Origin: Primulina eburnea
Lineage: Eukaryota; Streptophyta; Magnoliopsida; Lamiales; Gesneriaceae
DNA length: 64,000 nt
Direction of reading: 5' to 3'
Assembly (NCBI RefSeq): GCF_022965805.1
Contig: NC_133114.1
Coordinates: 2,812,761 to 2,876,760 of the forward strand
A program made the position numbers and the translations under genes. Under the pieces are notes generated by a model, which had not been told where the DNA came from, ran no database searches, and saw only the letters and a program-made list of their open reading frames with translations. Shown here piece after piece: positions 41,927 through 53,400 of this stretch. The first letter of the stretch is position 1. Every line of letters starts with the position of its first letter.

Positions 41927-42292
41927 GAGCCCGTTTGGTATCAAAAGTTTTGTGATTAAAAAAGTGCTTTTTTAAGTTGGCTTTTAAAAGTGTTTTTTTA
42001 AGTCAAAGTTATGTTAATATTGTGTTTGGATGAATAGATAAAAAACATTTTTTAAATTAATAAATGTGTTTAGATACATATCATTAAAGTGCTTTTATAA
42101 GGTTATTAAAAAAGCTAGTGTAAGCTAGTGTAAAAAGCTCTAAAATAGGCTTTTAAAAAAGCTCTAAATTCAACTTAAATAAGTGCTTTTTTAAGCCTTA
42201 GAAGCCCACCCAAACAAGTTAAAAATTTAAAAAGTACTTTTTTAAAAAAAAAAGTGCTTTTTTAATTATAGTTTCTTATACCAAACAGGCTC
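41927..42292. mobile_element. MITE with GAGCCCGTTTGGTAT ends
   Basis: The left end GAGCCCGTTTGGTAT and right end ATACCAAACAGGCTC are inverted repeats with one mismatch. The body is made of AAAAGTGCTTTTTTAA-like palindromic words. The trinucleotide TAT flanks both ends (41924-41926 and 42293-42295), as for PIF/Harbinger-type MITEs. Confidence 0.8.
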
Positions 42293-43492
42293 TATATCTC
42301 CTTAATCAAAAATATGATATGGTGTGACGGATCTTTAATTTGAGTTACTCATTAAATGTTATTTGTATTTCAAAAATATTATTTTAAATATGAGTATAGT
42401 TGACGGTTTGTGAGAAGTCTCACAATATGCTTAAATATGAGCAAAAAATTAAAGTTTGTGAAATTTCACAAGAGATCTATGGTATTATTATTTATGAGAA
42501 GTTTTGACCTTTATACTCAATTGAAATTATAATCAACAGCATAAACCAACAATTGAGTAATGGGTCGGTTAGTCTTAAAAATTCAAAAGTTATTAAAATC
42601 GCTCTATAAATTACAAAATATCCCCAACACAATATTATTAAAATAAAGTTAATTCTCCTTACGGAGTTTAAATGAGTGATTGTGTCGAGATATATTAGTT
42701 GAAAGTTCTTGCAACAATACAAAAAAAAGTAAATTACCGACTGTTTTTGGAAAACCGTCGCAAAAAATAGCGATGGTTTTAATTTTATTACTTTTTTGGT
42801 TCCAACTTAATTATCGAGCATTCTAACCTAAATTCAGTCTCGAGTAGGGTGTTCATTGGTCGGGTCGGTTTTTTCATTTTTGGTTTTAAAAATATATAAT
42901 CCGATATCCGAATCATTTACTTTCGGTTCAGCTCGGTTTTCTATCAAACAGTTCGTTTATTTTGGCTGATTATCTCGGTTTTCGTACAATTATTTAAATT
43001 AAGAATATAAATATATTATTAAATATGTTACATTTTTAAATGATTTATTAAATAAACAAAAATCAACTAAAAATTATTCAAAATATTCTTCATTCATTAA
43101 ATATCATTCTCAAAAAATATATAATATAAATAAAATTATTGATTTAATGAAATTTCAGTTTTTTGTTGGTTCGATTATGATATATATAATCTGAAATGGA
43201 ACCAAATAAACTTGGTTTTAACATTTATATCTGAAGTACAAAATTCGACTTTCAGTTTGGTTCGGTATTCGGTTTTTTTCATTTGGATTTTTGGTTTTTT
43301 CTGTTTTATCCGAAGTTTGAACATTCATAATCTCAAGTTCGTAAGCTCATATATATTAAGTACATTTCCATAAAATATTAGAGATCGTTCAATTTGAAAT
43401 ATCAAAGTTCGTTAATTATCAAAAAGAAATAATTCCACTCAAAAAAATTCCAAATTATGGTAAGCTCGACTTAAGTTCGAGGGAGGACAACA

Positions 43493-45617
43493 TTTTTTTT
43501 TTGAATAGAAATCTTTCCATAACTCAAATAACCGACAAGTCTCGGGTTACAACATTAATGAGCCATGAAAGAAGAAAGCCGTCAGTCCATTCAAATAACA
43601 CAGAAGAAACTAGAGCTCGATGAGCTAGAGCATGAGCGACGTTGTTAACCGTACGCCTCATATGATGTATCGAAAGAAAAGACTCATCCTCAAGCATCGC
43701 TCTAACTTCGGAAGCCACTCCGCCGCTGTGATTTAGATCGAAATTCTCTTCTCTCACCGCTTTAACCGCTACCAAAGAGTCAGAGAATATGCATACGTTG
43801 TCCAGCCCAAGCCCCAAGCAGAAGTCCATTCCCATCCTTATAGCCAGAAGTTCTGCACAAACCACACTTCCAGGAAACCGAATCGGACAAGCTTTCTCCC
43901 CAATGACTCTCCCCTGCGCATCCCTCACTACCATCCCCACACTGTATTTATCTCTGATAGAATCAAATCCCGCATCGACATCGAGTCTATACTGGGAGTT
44001 CAGTGGAGGTGCCCATGTAGTACACTGATTCTGGTTCCCATCCGCTTCCGCCTCCCCATGAAGCCGTCGAAGAGTCCTGAAGCTATCCATCACACCATAA
44101 ACCCAACTCACATCCAATCCATTTAACTGCCCAGCGTTGTCATATATTCTTTTGCAGATTTCAGCCCATATAGCCCAACACAGATAAACGAAGGATTCAA
44201 AGTCATCATCATGTGTATTCTTCCTCACAAATAAAATACAATCCAGGAAAGAGGCATGGTTGTATTTTTTAATCCAATGCCAAAAAGGAGTATTTTTCCA
44301 AATATTTTTAATAACCGGACAAAACAAAAGACAGTGACTCGTAGATGCATAATGGAACTGACATAATAAGCACGCACCGTTTGTTGTAACATGATGAGTT
44401 GTAAGATTTATAGCTGTTGGAATGAGATCATTCGAAGCCCGCCATAGGAAAATACGTATCTTTGGAGGAATACGTAGCTTCCATAGGTTCTTCCACCACA
44501 GCATGTTGGGGTGACTTAACTGGAAAGAAGGTGGGGTCAGGCTATTTCGCTCCAAATGATAACCATCTTTAACTGTGTACTTGCCATTCCTTGTTCCTGT
44601 CCAAAATCGAATATCATTGCCTCCCAATCGATTTAATGGAATGTCAATAATTGCCTTTGCAACATAGGGAACAAACTGTTGTTGAATTGCTAACACATCC
44701 CACTCTCCCTCATTTGTAATAAAGTTACAAACTCTGATGTTTGTAGAGTGAATTAAGCTCCTTGGACATTGGAAGTTCTGAATGGAAGGAATCCATGGGT
44801 CCGTATGAGCATTGATGTGCTGTCCGTCACCCACTCTCCAACATAACCCCTTCTTTATCAAATCCCGACTCCACAATATAGATCTCCAAATATAAGATGG
44901 TTTGTGTCCCAATTCTGCCTCCATTATGTCCTTATTTTTGAAATATCGAGCCTTAAGAACTCTTGACATCAATGAGTCCGGTGATTGAATAATCCTCCAC
45001 ACATGTTTAGCTACCAATGCTTTGTTAAATGCCGACATTCGTCTGAATCCCATACCACCCACACCTTTTGGTTTGCATAATTTGTCCCAGCTCATCCAGT
45101 GCATCCCTTTTTTCCCTTCTTTATCTTGCCACCAGAATTTAGCACACATTTGTTCCATTTCATGACACAAATTAAGTGGCAATTTGAAACATGACATAGC
45201 GTAAGAAGGGATCGATTGTAGGACAAATTTTATCAGCACCTCCCTACCACCCATAGAAAAAAGTTTCGCAGACCAACATTTTATTTTCCTGGCCATTCTC
45301 TCCCTCAGGTACCCAAATTGTAGTCTTTTGTTGCGCATAGAGAATGTTGGTAATCCAAGATATAGATCATGTCCTTGAACCACTGGAACATCAAATACCC
45401 TTGCCATTTCGGCCACCTCATGATTAGATGTTCTAGGGCTTACAGTAATTCTAGATTTCTCAAAGTTAACTGCCTGTCCCGAAGCTTTCTCATATTTTTG
45501 AATACAACTCCGAACACCCAATCCATCCGCCCGAGTAGCCCTAAAAAATATAAGGCTATCGTCCGCAAAAAATAGATGTGAAATGACAGGACTGGAATTC
45601 GAGACTTTTACTCCTCT
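43493..45617 (-). mobile_element. 5'-truncated plant L1-type LINE
   Basis: The minus-strand element ends in a poly(A) tail (seen as poly(T) at 43493-43502) and is cut off at its 5' side within reverse transcriptase, near 45617. On both sides lie nearly the same about 200 bp of host sequence (about 43290-43492 and 45622-45823), which looks like an unusually long target-site duplication. The protein remnant is listed separately. Confidence 0.88.
43524..45612 (-). pseudogene. LINE ORF2 C-terminal part: RT end, zf-RVT and RNase H
   Basis: The frame is open from the truncation point, with no start codon of its own. It begins near the reverse-transcriptase catalytic box (HLFFADDSLIFF), followed by YLGLPTFSMRNKR, W..KLFSMGGREVLIK and GGMGFRRMSAFNKALVAKHVWR, all typical of plant non-LTR RTs. 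A zinc-binding zf-RVT segment follows (CLLCQFHYASTSHCLLFCP), then a C-terminal RNase H domain (DVDAGFD, AELLAIRMGMDF, FSDSLVAVKAV, NNVAHALAHRAL). There are no internal stops over about 690 codons, so the insertion is young. The endonuclease and RT palm N-terminal parts are absent. Confidence 0.92.
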
Positions 45618-46269
45618 AAATATTCGATTTTTTCTGTTTTATCCGAAGTTTGAACACTCATAATCTCAAGTTCGTAAGCTCATATATATTAAGTACATTC
45701 CATAAAATATTAGAGCTCGTTCAATTTGAATATCAAAGTTCGTTAATTATCAAAAAGAAATAATTCCACTAAAAAAAAATTCCAAATTATAGTAAGCTCG
45801 ACTTAAGTTTGAGGGAGGACAACATTTTTGACCTCACGACTTACATAATTTTCATTTTTGGCCATATTATCCGTCAATTCCCGCTACGTCGACTATCAAC
45901 GAGAGCATTATGAACCCAAGAGAGGTATCATCTCAAAAAACTTGTCGAATGAATGATATAAACTCATGTATTTAAACACTACTCTTTCTTAATTTTAATA
46001 TTTGATGTTTGTAAAACTCTGACATATATGGATAAATGTATATCCTTGGACAATGAATTTCAAACGAGTTTCTTGGAAGCTAATATACATGCATAATGCA
46101 TGAAACTACCATGAACAATAGACTTACCCAACGTCAAAAACACCCTTAATATATTTTCTTTTTACGTTTTCTATAATACGTAGAAACATAAAATTGAATA
46201 TAATTTTATTTTTATTATATTTTCAATGTTTTGAATATAATACGTAGAAACATCGAATCAAATCGAATA

Positions 46270-46395
46270 TAATACGTTACAGAAGATTTTTCCGTGTCCT
46301 CCAAAGACACTCGCTCTCGCAAAACAGCTGCAACGACTGACAACATCGGTCTTCTCAAGAATCTCACTGAAAATGGTGCATTTTTAACTCGGTGT
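46270..46395 (-). pseudogene. DAP: Third fragment of the DAP last exon
   Basis: About 125 bp resembling 21650-21790 and, more distantly, 25850-26010: CACTCGCTCTCGCAAAACAG, then GACAACATCGGTCTTCTCAA and GAATCTCACTGAAAA. It shares the indels of the 21.6-kb copy rather than of the intact exon, so it was copied from that one. It is not translatable. Confidence 0.75.
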
Positions 46396-46679
46396 GAAGA
46401 TCCAAAAATTTTGCATTACAAAGAGACAAAGTACCAAGTTGATTTTAGTTTTGCATTGAAATGAATTATGTCATGGAGAAGAATAAATTTACATGCAACC
46501 TTTAGTATGGAGGTGGAAGACATAAAGTCACATTGGTGATTAATGTCATAAATCATGCAATCTTTGGTACGGAGGAGGAAGTTCTAAAGTCGCATTGGTG
46601 TCTAATGACAAATGAATTAATGAAATCACACCAAAACAACATCATCAAATAATATGATACTAACACCAGTGAATTTATG
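46396..46679. other. Spacer with a small local duplication
   Basis: Non-coding. A motif TTTAGTATGGAGGTGGAAG...AAGTCACATTGGTG recurs imperfectly about 75 bp later (TTTGGTACGGAGGAGGAAG...AAGTCGCATTGGTG). Confidence 0.6.
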
Positions 46680-47883
46680 ATCGCTAAATCAAAAAGATTA
46701 CATTTAAAATAATATATTTATAATTAATTAATATTTCTTAAAATTAATAAAATTTTATGGTCATAACATTATTAATTCACAAATATTTAATTATATTTCT
46801 TAAAATTGATAAAATTTTATGGTCTTAACATTATTAATTCACAAATATTTTATTATATTTAATCTAATATTTATATTCAATATTATTTTATCTATTCTTT
46901 TTAAAATCTATCTTTGTTCATTAAATATATTGCGTATTTTCAACTATTTATTTTATCCTATTAGAATATTCATTAAATATTTAATAAAGGTTAAATGATT
47001 TTTTTTTTTTGTGAATAATCTTTTTAATACATGTGAAAATTATATATTCAGCGACATTACTCTGGGCTGGGCCTAACTTGGTAATTATTTGCTAACATTG
47101 AATAAGCCCAATTGGTTACAGGAACAACTTGGGTTCTTAAATAAGCCCAATTGTCATAAAATTTCCTCGCTGTTCATACTATTTGTTAAATGCTCGCCAA
47201 TTCCAAATTATATCGAGAAGAGATTTTTCTAGGGTTGTTCAATAATTAATTCTCGCGAAATTGTTCTGATTCGTTTGTTGTATAGGCAAATATATCAGTT
47301 TCCATTTGCGAAATTTTCCAATCAAGGTCAATCCTACGTGCGGATTTTCATCAATCAGGTTCAGATTCCCCATTTCATTGCTTCAAGAACCCTAGTTTAT
47401 GGTTTCAGTTGTATTTTAATTGGGTTATTGACTCAATCTATGTTTTGGAGATTTCGCTGTCGTTAAGTTAGATCACAGAGAATTATTTACTTGGATATTG
47501 TAAATTTTCTTCTTGTCCTCGATTTTGAAAACACACATTCCGAAAATTGGCGATTGAGTTTGATCGATTTCGTTAGTTTAGGTTGTCAAATTCCATTGTG
47601 TAGCTGATTTTTAATAATGATATATTTATAATCTAAGGCTTACAGGAAGTCAAGAAGTTAATAATTTAACCTTATGCGTTAAATTGTGTTGTTAATGTTT
47701 TAAAGTGTTATTCCATCTTTTTTCTTACACCCTGTAAAGTTTTCCTAGTTCTTGATGGTCCTATGTGGGTACTTTTTTATAATTTAAGGCTTACAGACTG
47801 TGGAAAAAGGTAATGAATTGCTTCTATCTTATCAGGGATTCTTATTTTTTGTTTGGAAGCTTGAGTAGCACCAAGTTTTAGAT
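46680..47883 (+). promoter_or_regulatory. Promoter and 5' leader of the 47.9-kb gene, with a probable leader intron
   Basis: About 1.2 kb directly upstream of the ATG at 47884. It shares high similarity with 34858-35957 up to TTGGAAGCTTGAG (47862). That AG is a plausible 3' splice site of a leader intron, with a possible donor near CAATCAGGTTCAG at about 47358. The last 21 bp before the ATG (TAGCACC...) are not in the other copy. Exon boundaries in the leader are inferred. Confidence 0.5.
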
Positions 47884-49357
47884 ATGGATTTGGAAACAGA
47901 AAATAGAATTGCTGCCATACTTTTGAAGGAGGCAGCGGAATTGCGTCGTCAAGCTCAGTCCGAAGGTACTCTTACCTATCTTCGGCAGCCCGCCGTTAGG
48001 AGTAGACCAAACTCCCGTTTCTTGACAGCAACTGTACTTGGTGTGCAACAAGGTTAGATTTAATAACGAATTTATTTGATGTTTATTTTCTAAATCTGTG
48101 AGGACTATGAATATTTAAAAGCTTTTTTTCAGATTTAGTTTTACCTTGTTTTCAACAATTATGGGAATTTTTACATTGCATTTAAGGAATCATAGTTATT
48201 CACTCATGACCTATGATTGTACGGGGTTCACAGATGAAAGATTATTTTTTGTATTTATTTCAATTATTTTAATACGTGGCGCATTACTGGGTTGGTTGGT
48301 TTTTTTGAATGTGGGCGGGAAAAAAAATTATTAATCATAAAAAATAAATCATGCACACATAGACGCTCTGAGAGTGCGCCTAAAGGGAGTAGTGCTCACT
48401 ATTGATTCCATAGATCTTTTTTTTTGTTCTGATGATAATTTTTGTGTTTAAATAATCTCTCTTTAAAATGTTATTCCTAGCCAATCGTGTTGTTGAGGTA
48501 AATGAGATGTGGCGTCTGAGGGAGAAACAGCTGGAGCTGGACTCTAGACTTAGAGGGAAAAGACATGAAAGTGCCAGTGGGAGAGGTCGTGGTGATATTT
48601 TTGTATCTCAAAGTAGTTCGAATACTAGCCGCGATGAAATGGAACCAAATGCAAGTGCTTCAGATTCATCCAAGACAATAACTTTTCATGATCGAATTTC
48701 AATTGAAGGCGAAGGTTTGAAGGATGACGAGGTGGATGAGTTTTTACAATCAAGGTCTCTTTTCTCTCTTATATGTTTTAAACGGTAGTGGATTCAACAA
48801 TTTGGGAGAGGGAGGCAAAGGTGGGGCCACTTTGTAGATTTTTGAAGGGTGGAACTTGTTTTAATGTTTATTTTTTTAAAAAAAAAAACTTAATTATATT
48901 TCTTGGCAACCTATGGCCCTCACTCATTGCTGGATATGATTTTTTATATATTTAATTTGATGGGACGATTATTTTCACAGAGAAATTTGCATAAACTCGG
49001 TACGTTTTCTTTTAAATTTGCAGGACCAAGCGAGGCAGGGGTGCAGTTGGCTCAAGAATGGATGAAACCGGTCCTTATCTTTCTTCATCTCCTGATTCTA
49101 GAAGATTTCTATCAAAAAGCCCTGACGAGGAACTTGGAAAACGTCGTGTTTTGCTTGGCCCAGAAAAGCCTGTTTCACTAAAGTATATTGAATCATCAGA
49201 TGATGAATCCCTTCGAAGTAAGAAGTGGAAAGCAAAGAAGATGGGCCTAAGCAAGCATCACTCCAAGAAACACAAATCAAGAGAGGAGTTGAAAGATAAG
49301 ACTAAGAAGAAGAAGAAGACGCGGGTGGAAGAGAAAAAGAGAAAGCATAGCATATGA
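47884..49357 (+). CDS. Conserved plant protein of unknown function, Lys-rich C-terminus
   Basis: The three exons are 47884-48052, 48481-48754 and 49024-49357, GT-AG and in phase, for 258 aa. The N-terminus (MDLETENRIAAILLKEAAEL, RPNSRFLTATVLGVQQANR, VNEMWRLREKQLELD) is strongly helical and looks conserved in plants; I know of no assigned function. The middle is Ser/Asp-rich (KTITFHDR, DEVDEFLQSRTKRGRGAVG). The end is a lysine-rich tail (KHHSKKHKSREELKDK, KKKKKTRVEEKKRKHS), compatible with a nuclear or nucleolar location. There are no membrane segments or signal peptide. It might match the Arabidopsis gene that lies between DAP/AGD2 and a CBS-DUF21 gene, but I cannot confirm this. Confidence 0.8.
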
Positions 49358-50429
49358 TAGTTTGTAACCTAAGAATTGTTTCATATGGTTGGGACAATTC
49401 AAACTTAGCTATCATGTATCGATCTCATTGATATTTATATGCATGTTTACTACATCGAAGAATGTGCAGAACTATTTTGTCAAAAATTTGAAGCTGTTGA
49501 TTTTTATCTTTGATTTCAGCTCAGAACCTCGAATGGCATTTTGCAAAAGCGCAGGCCGTGCTTTGGAGGGGGTGAATCTTCAACTTAGGAAAATTTTAAA
49601 TTTCTTAATTAGTTTTAATGAATTTATAAGCTGCATTCTTATAATCTGCGTCATATCGTCTTTCGGGACATGCAACGAATATAGTGAAAGAATGATCAAC
49701 TTGTGTTTCATATTGTTTCTGACGTTTCTCGCGCTGTGCAGCCTTGCTGCAAAGATATGTCCTCAGGTTGAATATTAGTTACATATTTTGGTTTTTTTTT
49801 TTAAGATATTTTTTTTATAGTATTAGTTATTTACCACCAAAAACGATATCAGGTGACTTTTATATATTTTAATGATACGGGATGTTTTAAGCTTCAGAAA
49901 AGCTGGCGTTTTCGTTACTTTGCATCTCAAGCATAAAATTATGTTTATTTTGAAGAACATATGAATTGAAAATGATGATCCAATACGATTAAAAAAAAAA
50001 AACAGCTAAAAGTTGCATTTTTGGCTAACAATTTAAAAAAGAAAAGAAAATGCAACATGATTTTCGTATGTAGAAATTTAAAGTATGTGTTTTGGAAAAC
50101 AAACCTCGCCATGAGTTTGCAGTACTAGTGGATGAAAAAAGAAAAGTCAAAATTTAAAGTTCCTAATCATGAAAAAAAAAAAAAATTTAGAGCACCATGT
50201 CCTATCTTCATAAATAAATAAATAAAGAACCCGACAAATGAAATTTGCTTCTCAATTTTGTCATTTTAGCATTTCAACGTAAACATTTGATAGACAATGC
50301 ACACATTACAAGTTTTACAGACAATGCACACACATTACAAGTTTTACAAACATAAAAGTTGCAAGTAAAATCATTTCTCATGAAGATACTTTCTGTAATA
50401 TTTACCGCGTTGATGTACAACCTAAAATA
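49358..50429. other. 3' flanks of two convergent genes
   Basis: AT-rich DNA between the unknown-function gene (plus) and the CBS-DUF21 gene (minus). It contains poly(A) and poly(T) runs and the duplicated phrase CAATGCACACA(CA)TTACAAGTTTTACA near 50296-50346. No gene was recognised; an open frame at 49389-49778 looks like 3' UTR. Confidence 0.5.
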
Positions 50430-53400
50430 TTACAAATCTTCGACATGATGATCAGTTTCATCGAATATCTCCTCCTGCAATAAATCAGTCAAAATTTCAA
50501 ATCACACAAGCTAAGAACACATGAAAAAACCCAAGGGAATATAACGTACACACCGTTACTTTACCTGCAATAGCTCTTCAATGACATCTTCCATGGTTAT
50601 TATTCCGACAGCCTCTTCTTCTTCGGGGATTTTTGGCAGAGGACTTCCATCTATTTCCAGGATGTCCGAATACATGTTCTCTGTCCACTTCTTGCTCTTT
50701 TGAGAAACGAGAGGATTGTTAGCGGTGTTTGGTGTGCTCTTCCATTTTTTTATCGGTATTTTGGTTTTGGAACTTTTATCCGGATAAGGCTTCTCACGGT
50801 TAATGTCTATTTTCACATCCTTGATAGAATCTAAAATAGAAACGAGCAATCAATTACATCATTAAGTCAATCATGTAAGTTAAATCAAAGCATGCATCTT
50901 AGAACAATAAATCTCGAAGAATATAGAATAACACCAATACGTAGTAAAATTTGAATCCAAAACCCCTACATGATCTCGAGGCCTCAGCCATCAAAATATA
51001 TCCTAATTATGAATGCTCTGATGGTTTTTTCTTCAAACATTACACATATCCCCAACATTAGAGCCAAAATTATTTATGCATCAGGCTGACTTTAAATATG
51101 AGCAAGCAATAGTTTCCAGGTAATTTCTCAGGAAAACCAAAAACAATTACTTTCTGAAGCTCCAGCACTAGCAGAAAGGGCCGTCTCTTTGGTGTAGTGT
51201 CGTATAACAACAGCCATGTGACTGTGACCCTTCTGGAATTCATTCAAGATATCATATAATGGCATGGTTTCCGGAACCCTATGACATAATACAAAAGCAA
51301 TATAAGTTGTATTATCATTTTCTTATCTGAGAAAGTTTCAGATACATTTATACTATCATATCTAAAGAGCAACCTGACGCATGAGATCCTTATATTCATA
51401 TGATAAAGTCCAAAAATATTAATCTAATTAATGCACAATTAAAGTGGTCAGGTGTCGTTCAAAATATTAAAAGGATTTTCTATATAAATCATGAATTCAG
51501 TACTAAAGCCAGAACCAAAACATGTGCATGTGTGTCCATGTCTGTATACAGAGAGAGAGGATCATCAATACAGAACCAAATGTTTCCGTAAAGTGTAACC
51601 AGGTGCACACATTGTTACTAATTTGTAAGCAAAATGCATAGGCGTATAATTAGGAAATAAACTTGTCATCAGCACATCTCATTTTTGACAACAATCACAA
51701 AACACAGAAAATTCAGAAACTTGAGGCAGCTCAAAATACCTGAACATGGTATTCTATGTGAAAACCTTGGTGAGGCAGTGTCTTAATTTTTTATGGCCGA
51801 CACGGTCTAAATTTAGATTCATAACATATTCAAAGTCTCCGACCAATAAGATACCTTGGAATTCTTCGTATAGTGACGCTCTTTACTGGGATTTCATCCT
51901 CGGGACGGACGGTTAACAAGTTTTTGACCTACAAACTCAGAAACCAACAAAATATACTGTTTAAATAATCTTAGGTCAGCCATAACTTGTAGGAACAACC
52001 ATTTCAATATGCCACTAGGCGGATTTAATGATGTTGGAAAGTACGAGCGAAAAACTTGATGCATTACTTCATAGCTGGAAGCATACCAAGGAGCTGTTAT
52101 GAGTTTCAGTAATTTAAAACTACGGACAGCTAGATCAAGAAGTGCCACTGTATGAACAGAATTCATGATATGAAGGCCACAGCAATCGACCTCAATCTTC
52201 AGAATAGCAGACGGTATAATGAAACCTTCACATTAAAACTTCCTAGGTTTTCCTTATCAAAAACTAGGATTGAAGCAGCTTCTCAAAACTTTTGGCGGAA
52301 ATTCTTAGATTATAATCGATGTTTCTATGAATGAACAGATACAATAAAAAAATCCAGTTAAGACTGAAATCAGAGAAATCCCAAATACAGGGCTCATGAT
52401 TAGGTAAGTAAACCAGTTGCTTTTAGATCAAAGTGGAGCTTTGCTAGCACACTTAAAGAATTGTAAAGAAATGCAGAGAATCTTTCAGAAAATTGTCGAC
52501 AGTGTTCGACAGCAAAAGTCATAAAAAGAAACATTTTCTCCATAAGTAATCAACATTAACTGATTAGATAGTGGTACTATGGCGGTGCCATTTGAACCTG
52601 TTAGCTCTTCTAAATGCAGAAGTCATAAATAAACATTTCCTCCATAAGTAATCAGCATTAACTGATTAGATAGTGGTACTATTGGTGGTAAAGTTTGAAC
52701 CTATTAGCTCTTCTAAATGTTGACATCTATAACAACCAAGAACACGAGCAAATTCTAACACCGTTATTGCGCGATTACACCGGAAAGAAATTCGGATTAA
52801 CAGACAATACTATAGCAATGTCAAGCAGTGGTGCAGCATAAAATAGCTATGATTTTAAGGTGTGGTAACTATTTACTCAATGAAACTGCACGTGAAGAGG
52901 AACATGTAACTATTTACTCAATGAAACTGCACGTGAAGAGGAACATGTAACTATTTACTCAATGAAACTGCACGTGAAGAGGAACAAGTACCAGAACAAG
53001 CCCAATGATGTTTGTGGGTTCCTCAAAGTAGACAGGAATTCTGCTATTTCCTTTTGTCAAAATTAGATTCATCAAGAACCTTATAACAAATGCAAGTGTT
53101 ATTGTTAGTATTAGCAACTGAGAGGATCACGTGGCTACATACAAAAATATGCATCACCTGTCAAGCTTTGCATTTATATCAATTGCAAAAGTTTCAGAAA
53201 TTGGAGTCATAGCATCACCAGCAGTTTTATCACTGAGTTCAAGTGCCCCAGCAATGATTGTGGTCTCATCATGCGTGAGTTCTCCACCTTTACCTGCCTA
53301 CATTTGAGTGGGCATTAGCTTTAGAATATCAGGAAGAAAAGTAAAAAGACCCTTATAAGAAAGTCAGCAAAATGACTCAGATACAGGCATACAGCACAAG

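Larger units (their letters stand above)
42797..46395. repeat. Second copy of the SQE-a downstream block, split by a LINE
   Basis: 42797-43492 matches 10440-11174, 45829-46260 matches 20850-21300, and 46270-46395 matches the decayed DAP exon at 21650-21790 (TTTTTCCGTGTCCTCC.AAGACACTCGCTCTCGCAAAACAGC). The order is the same as at 10.4-21.8 kb. This copy lacks the copia nest and has its own LINE insertion. It therefore records the state of the block before the copia element arrived. Confidence 0.85.

Noticed and set aside
42720..42796. CACTA or Mutator element from the GCGACGG/AACCGTC motif (also near 35990)
   Set aside because: Only short subterminal-like motifs are present. No terminal inverted repeats or target duplications could be defined.
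46680..46690. TC dinucleotide at the start of the duplicated 5' region as a Helitron 5' end
   Set aside because: The copy at 34858 also starts at this TC, but no other Helitron 5' feature is present. The boundary may be chance.
49389..49778. 129-codon frame downstream of the unknown-function gene, with hydrophobic stretches
   Set aside because: No homologous motif is recognised, it has no intron logic, and it sits where the 3' UTR should be. Treated as chance.
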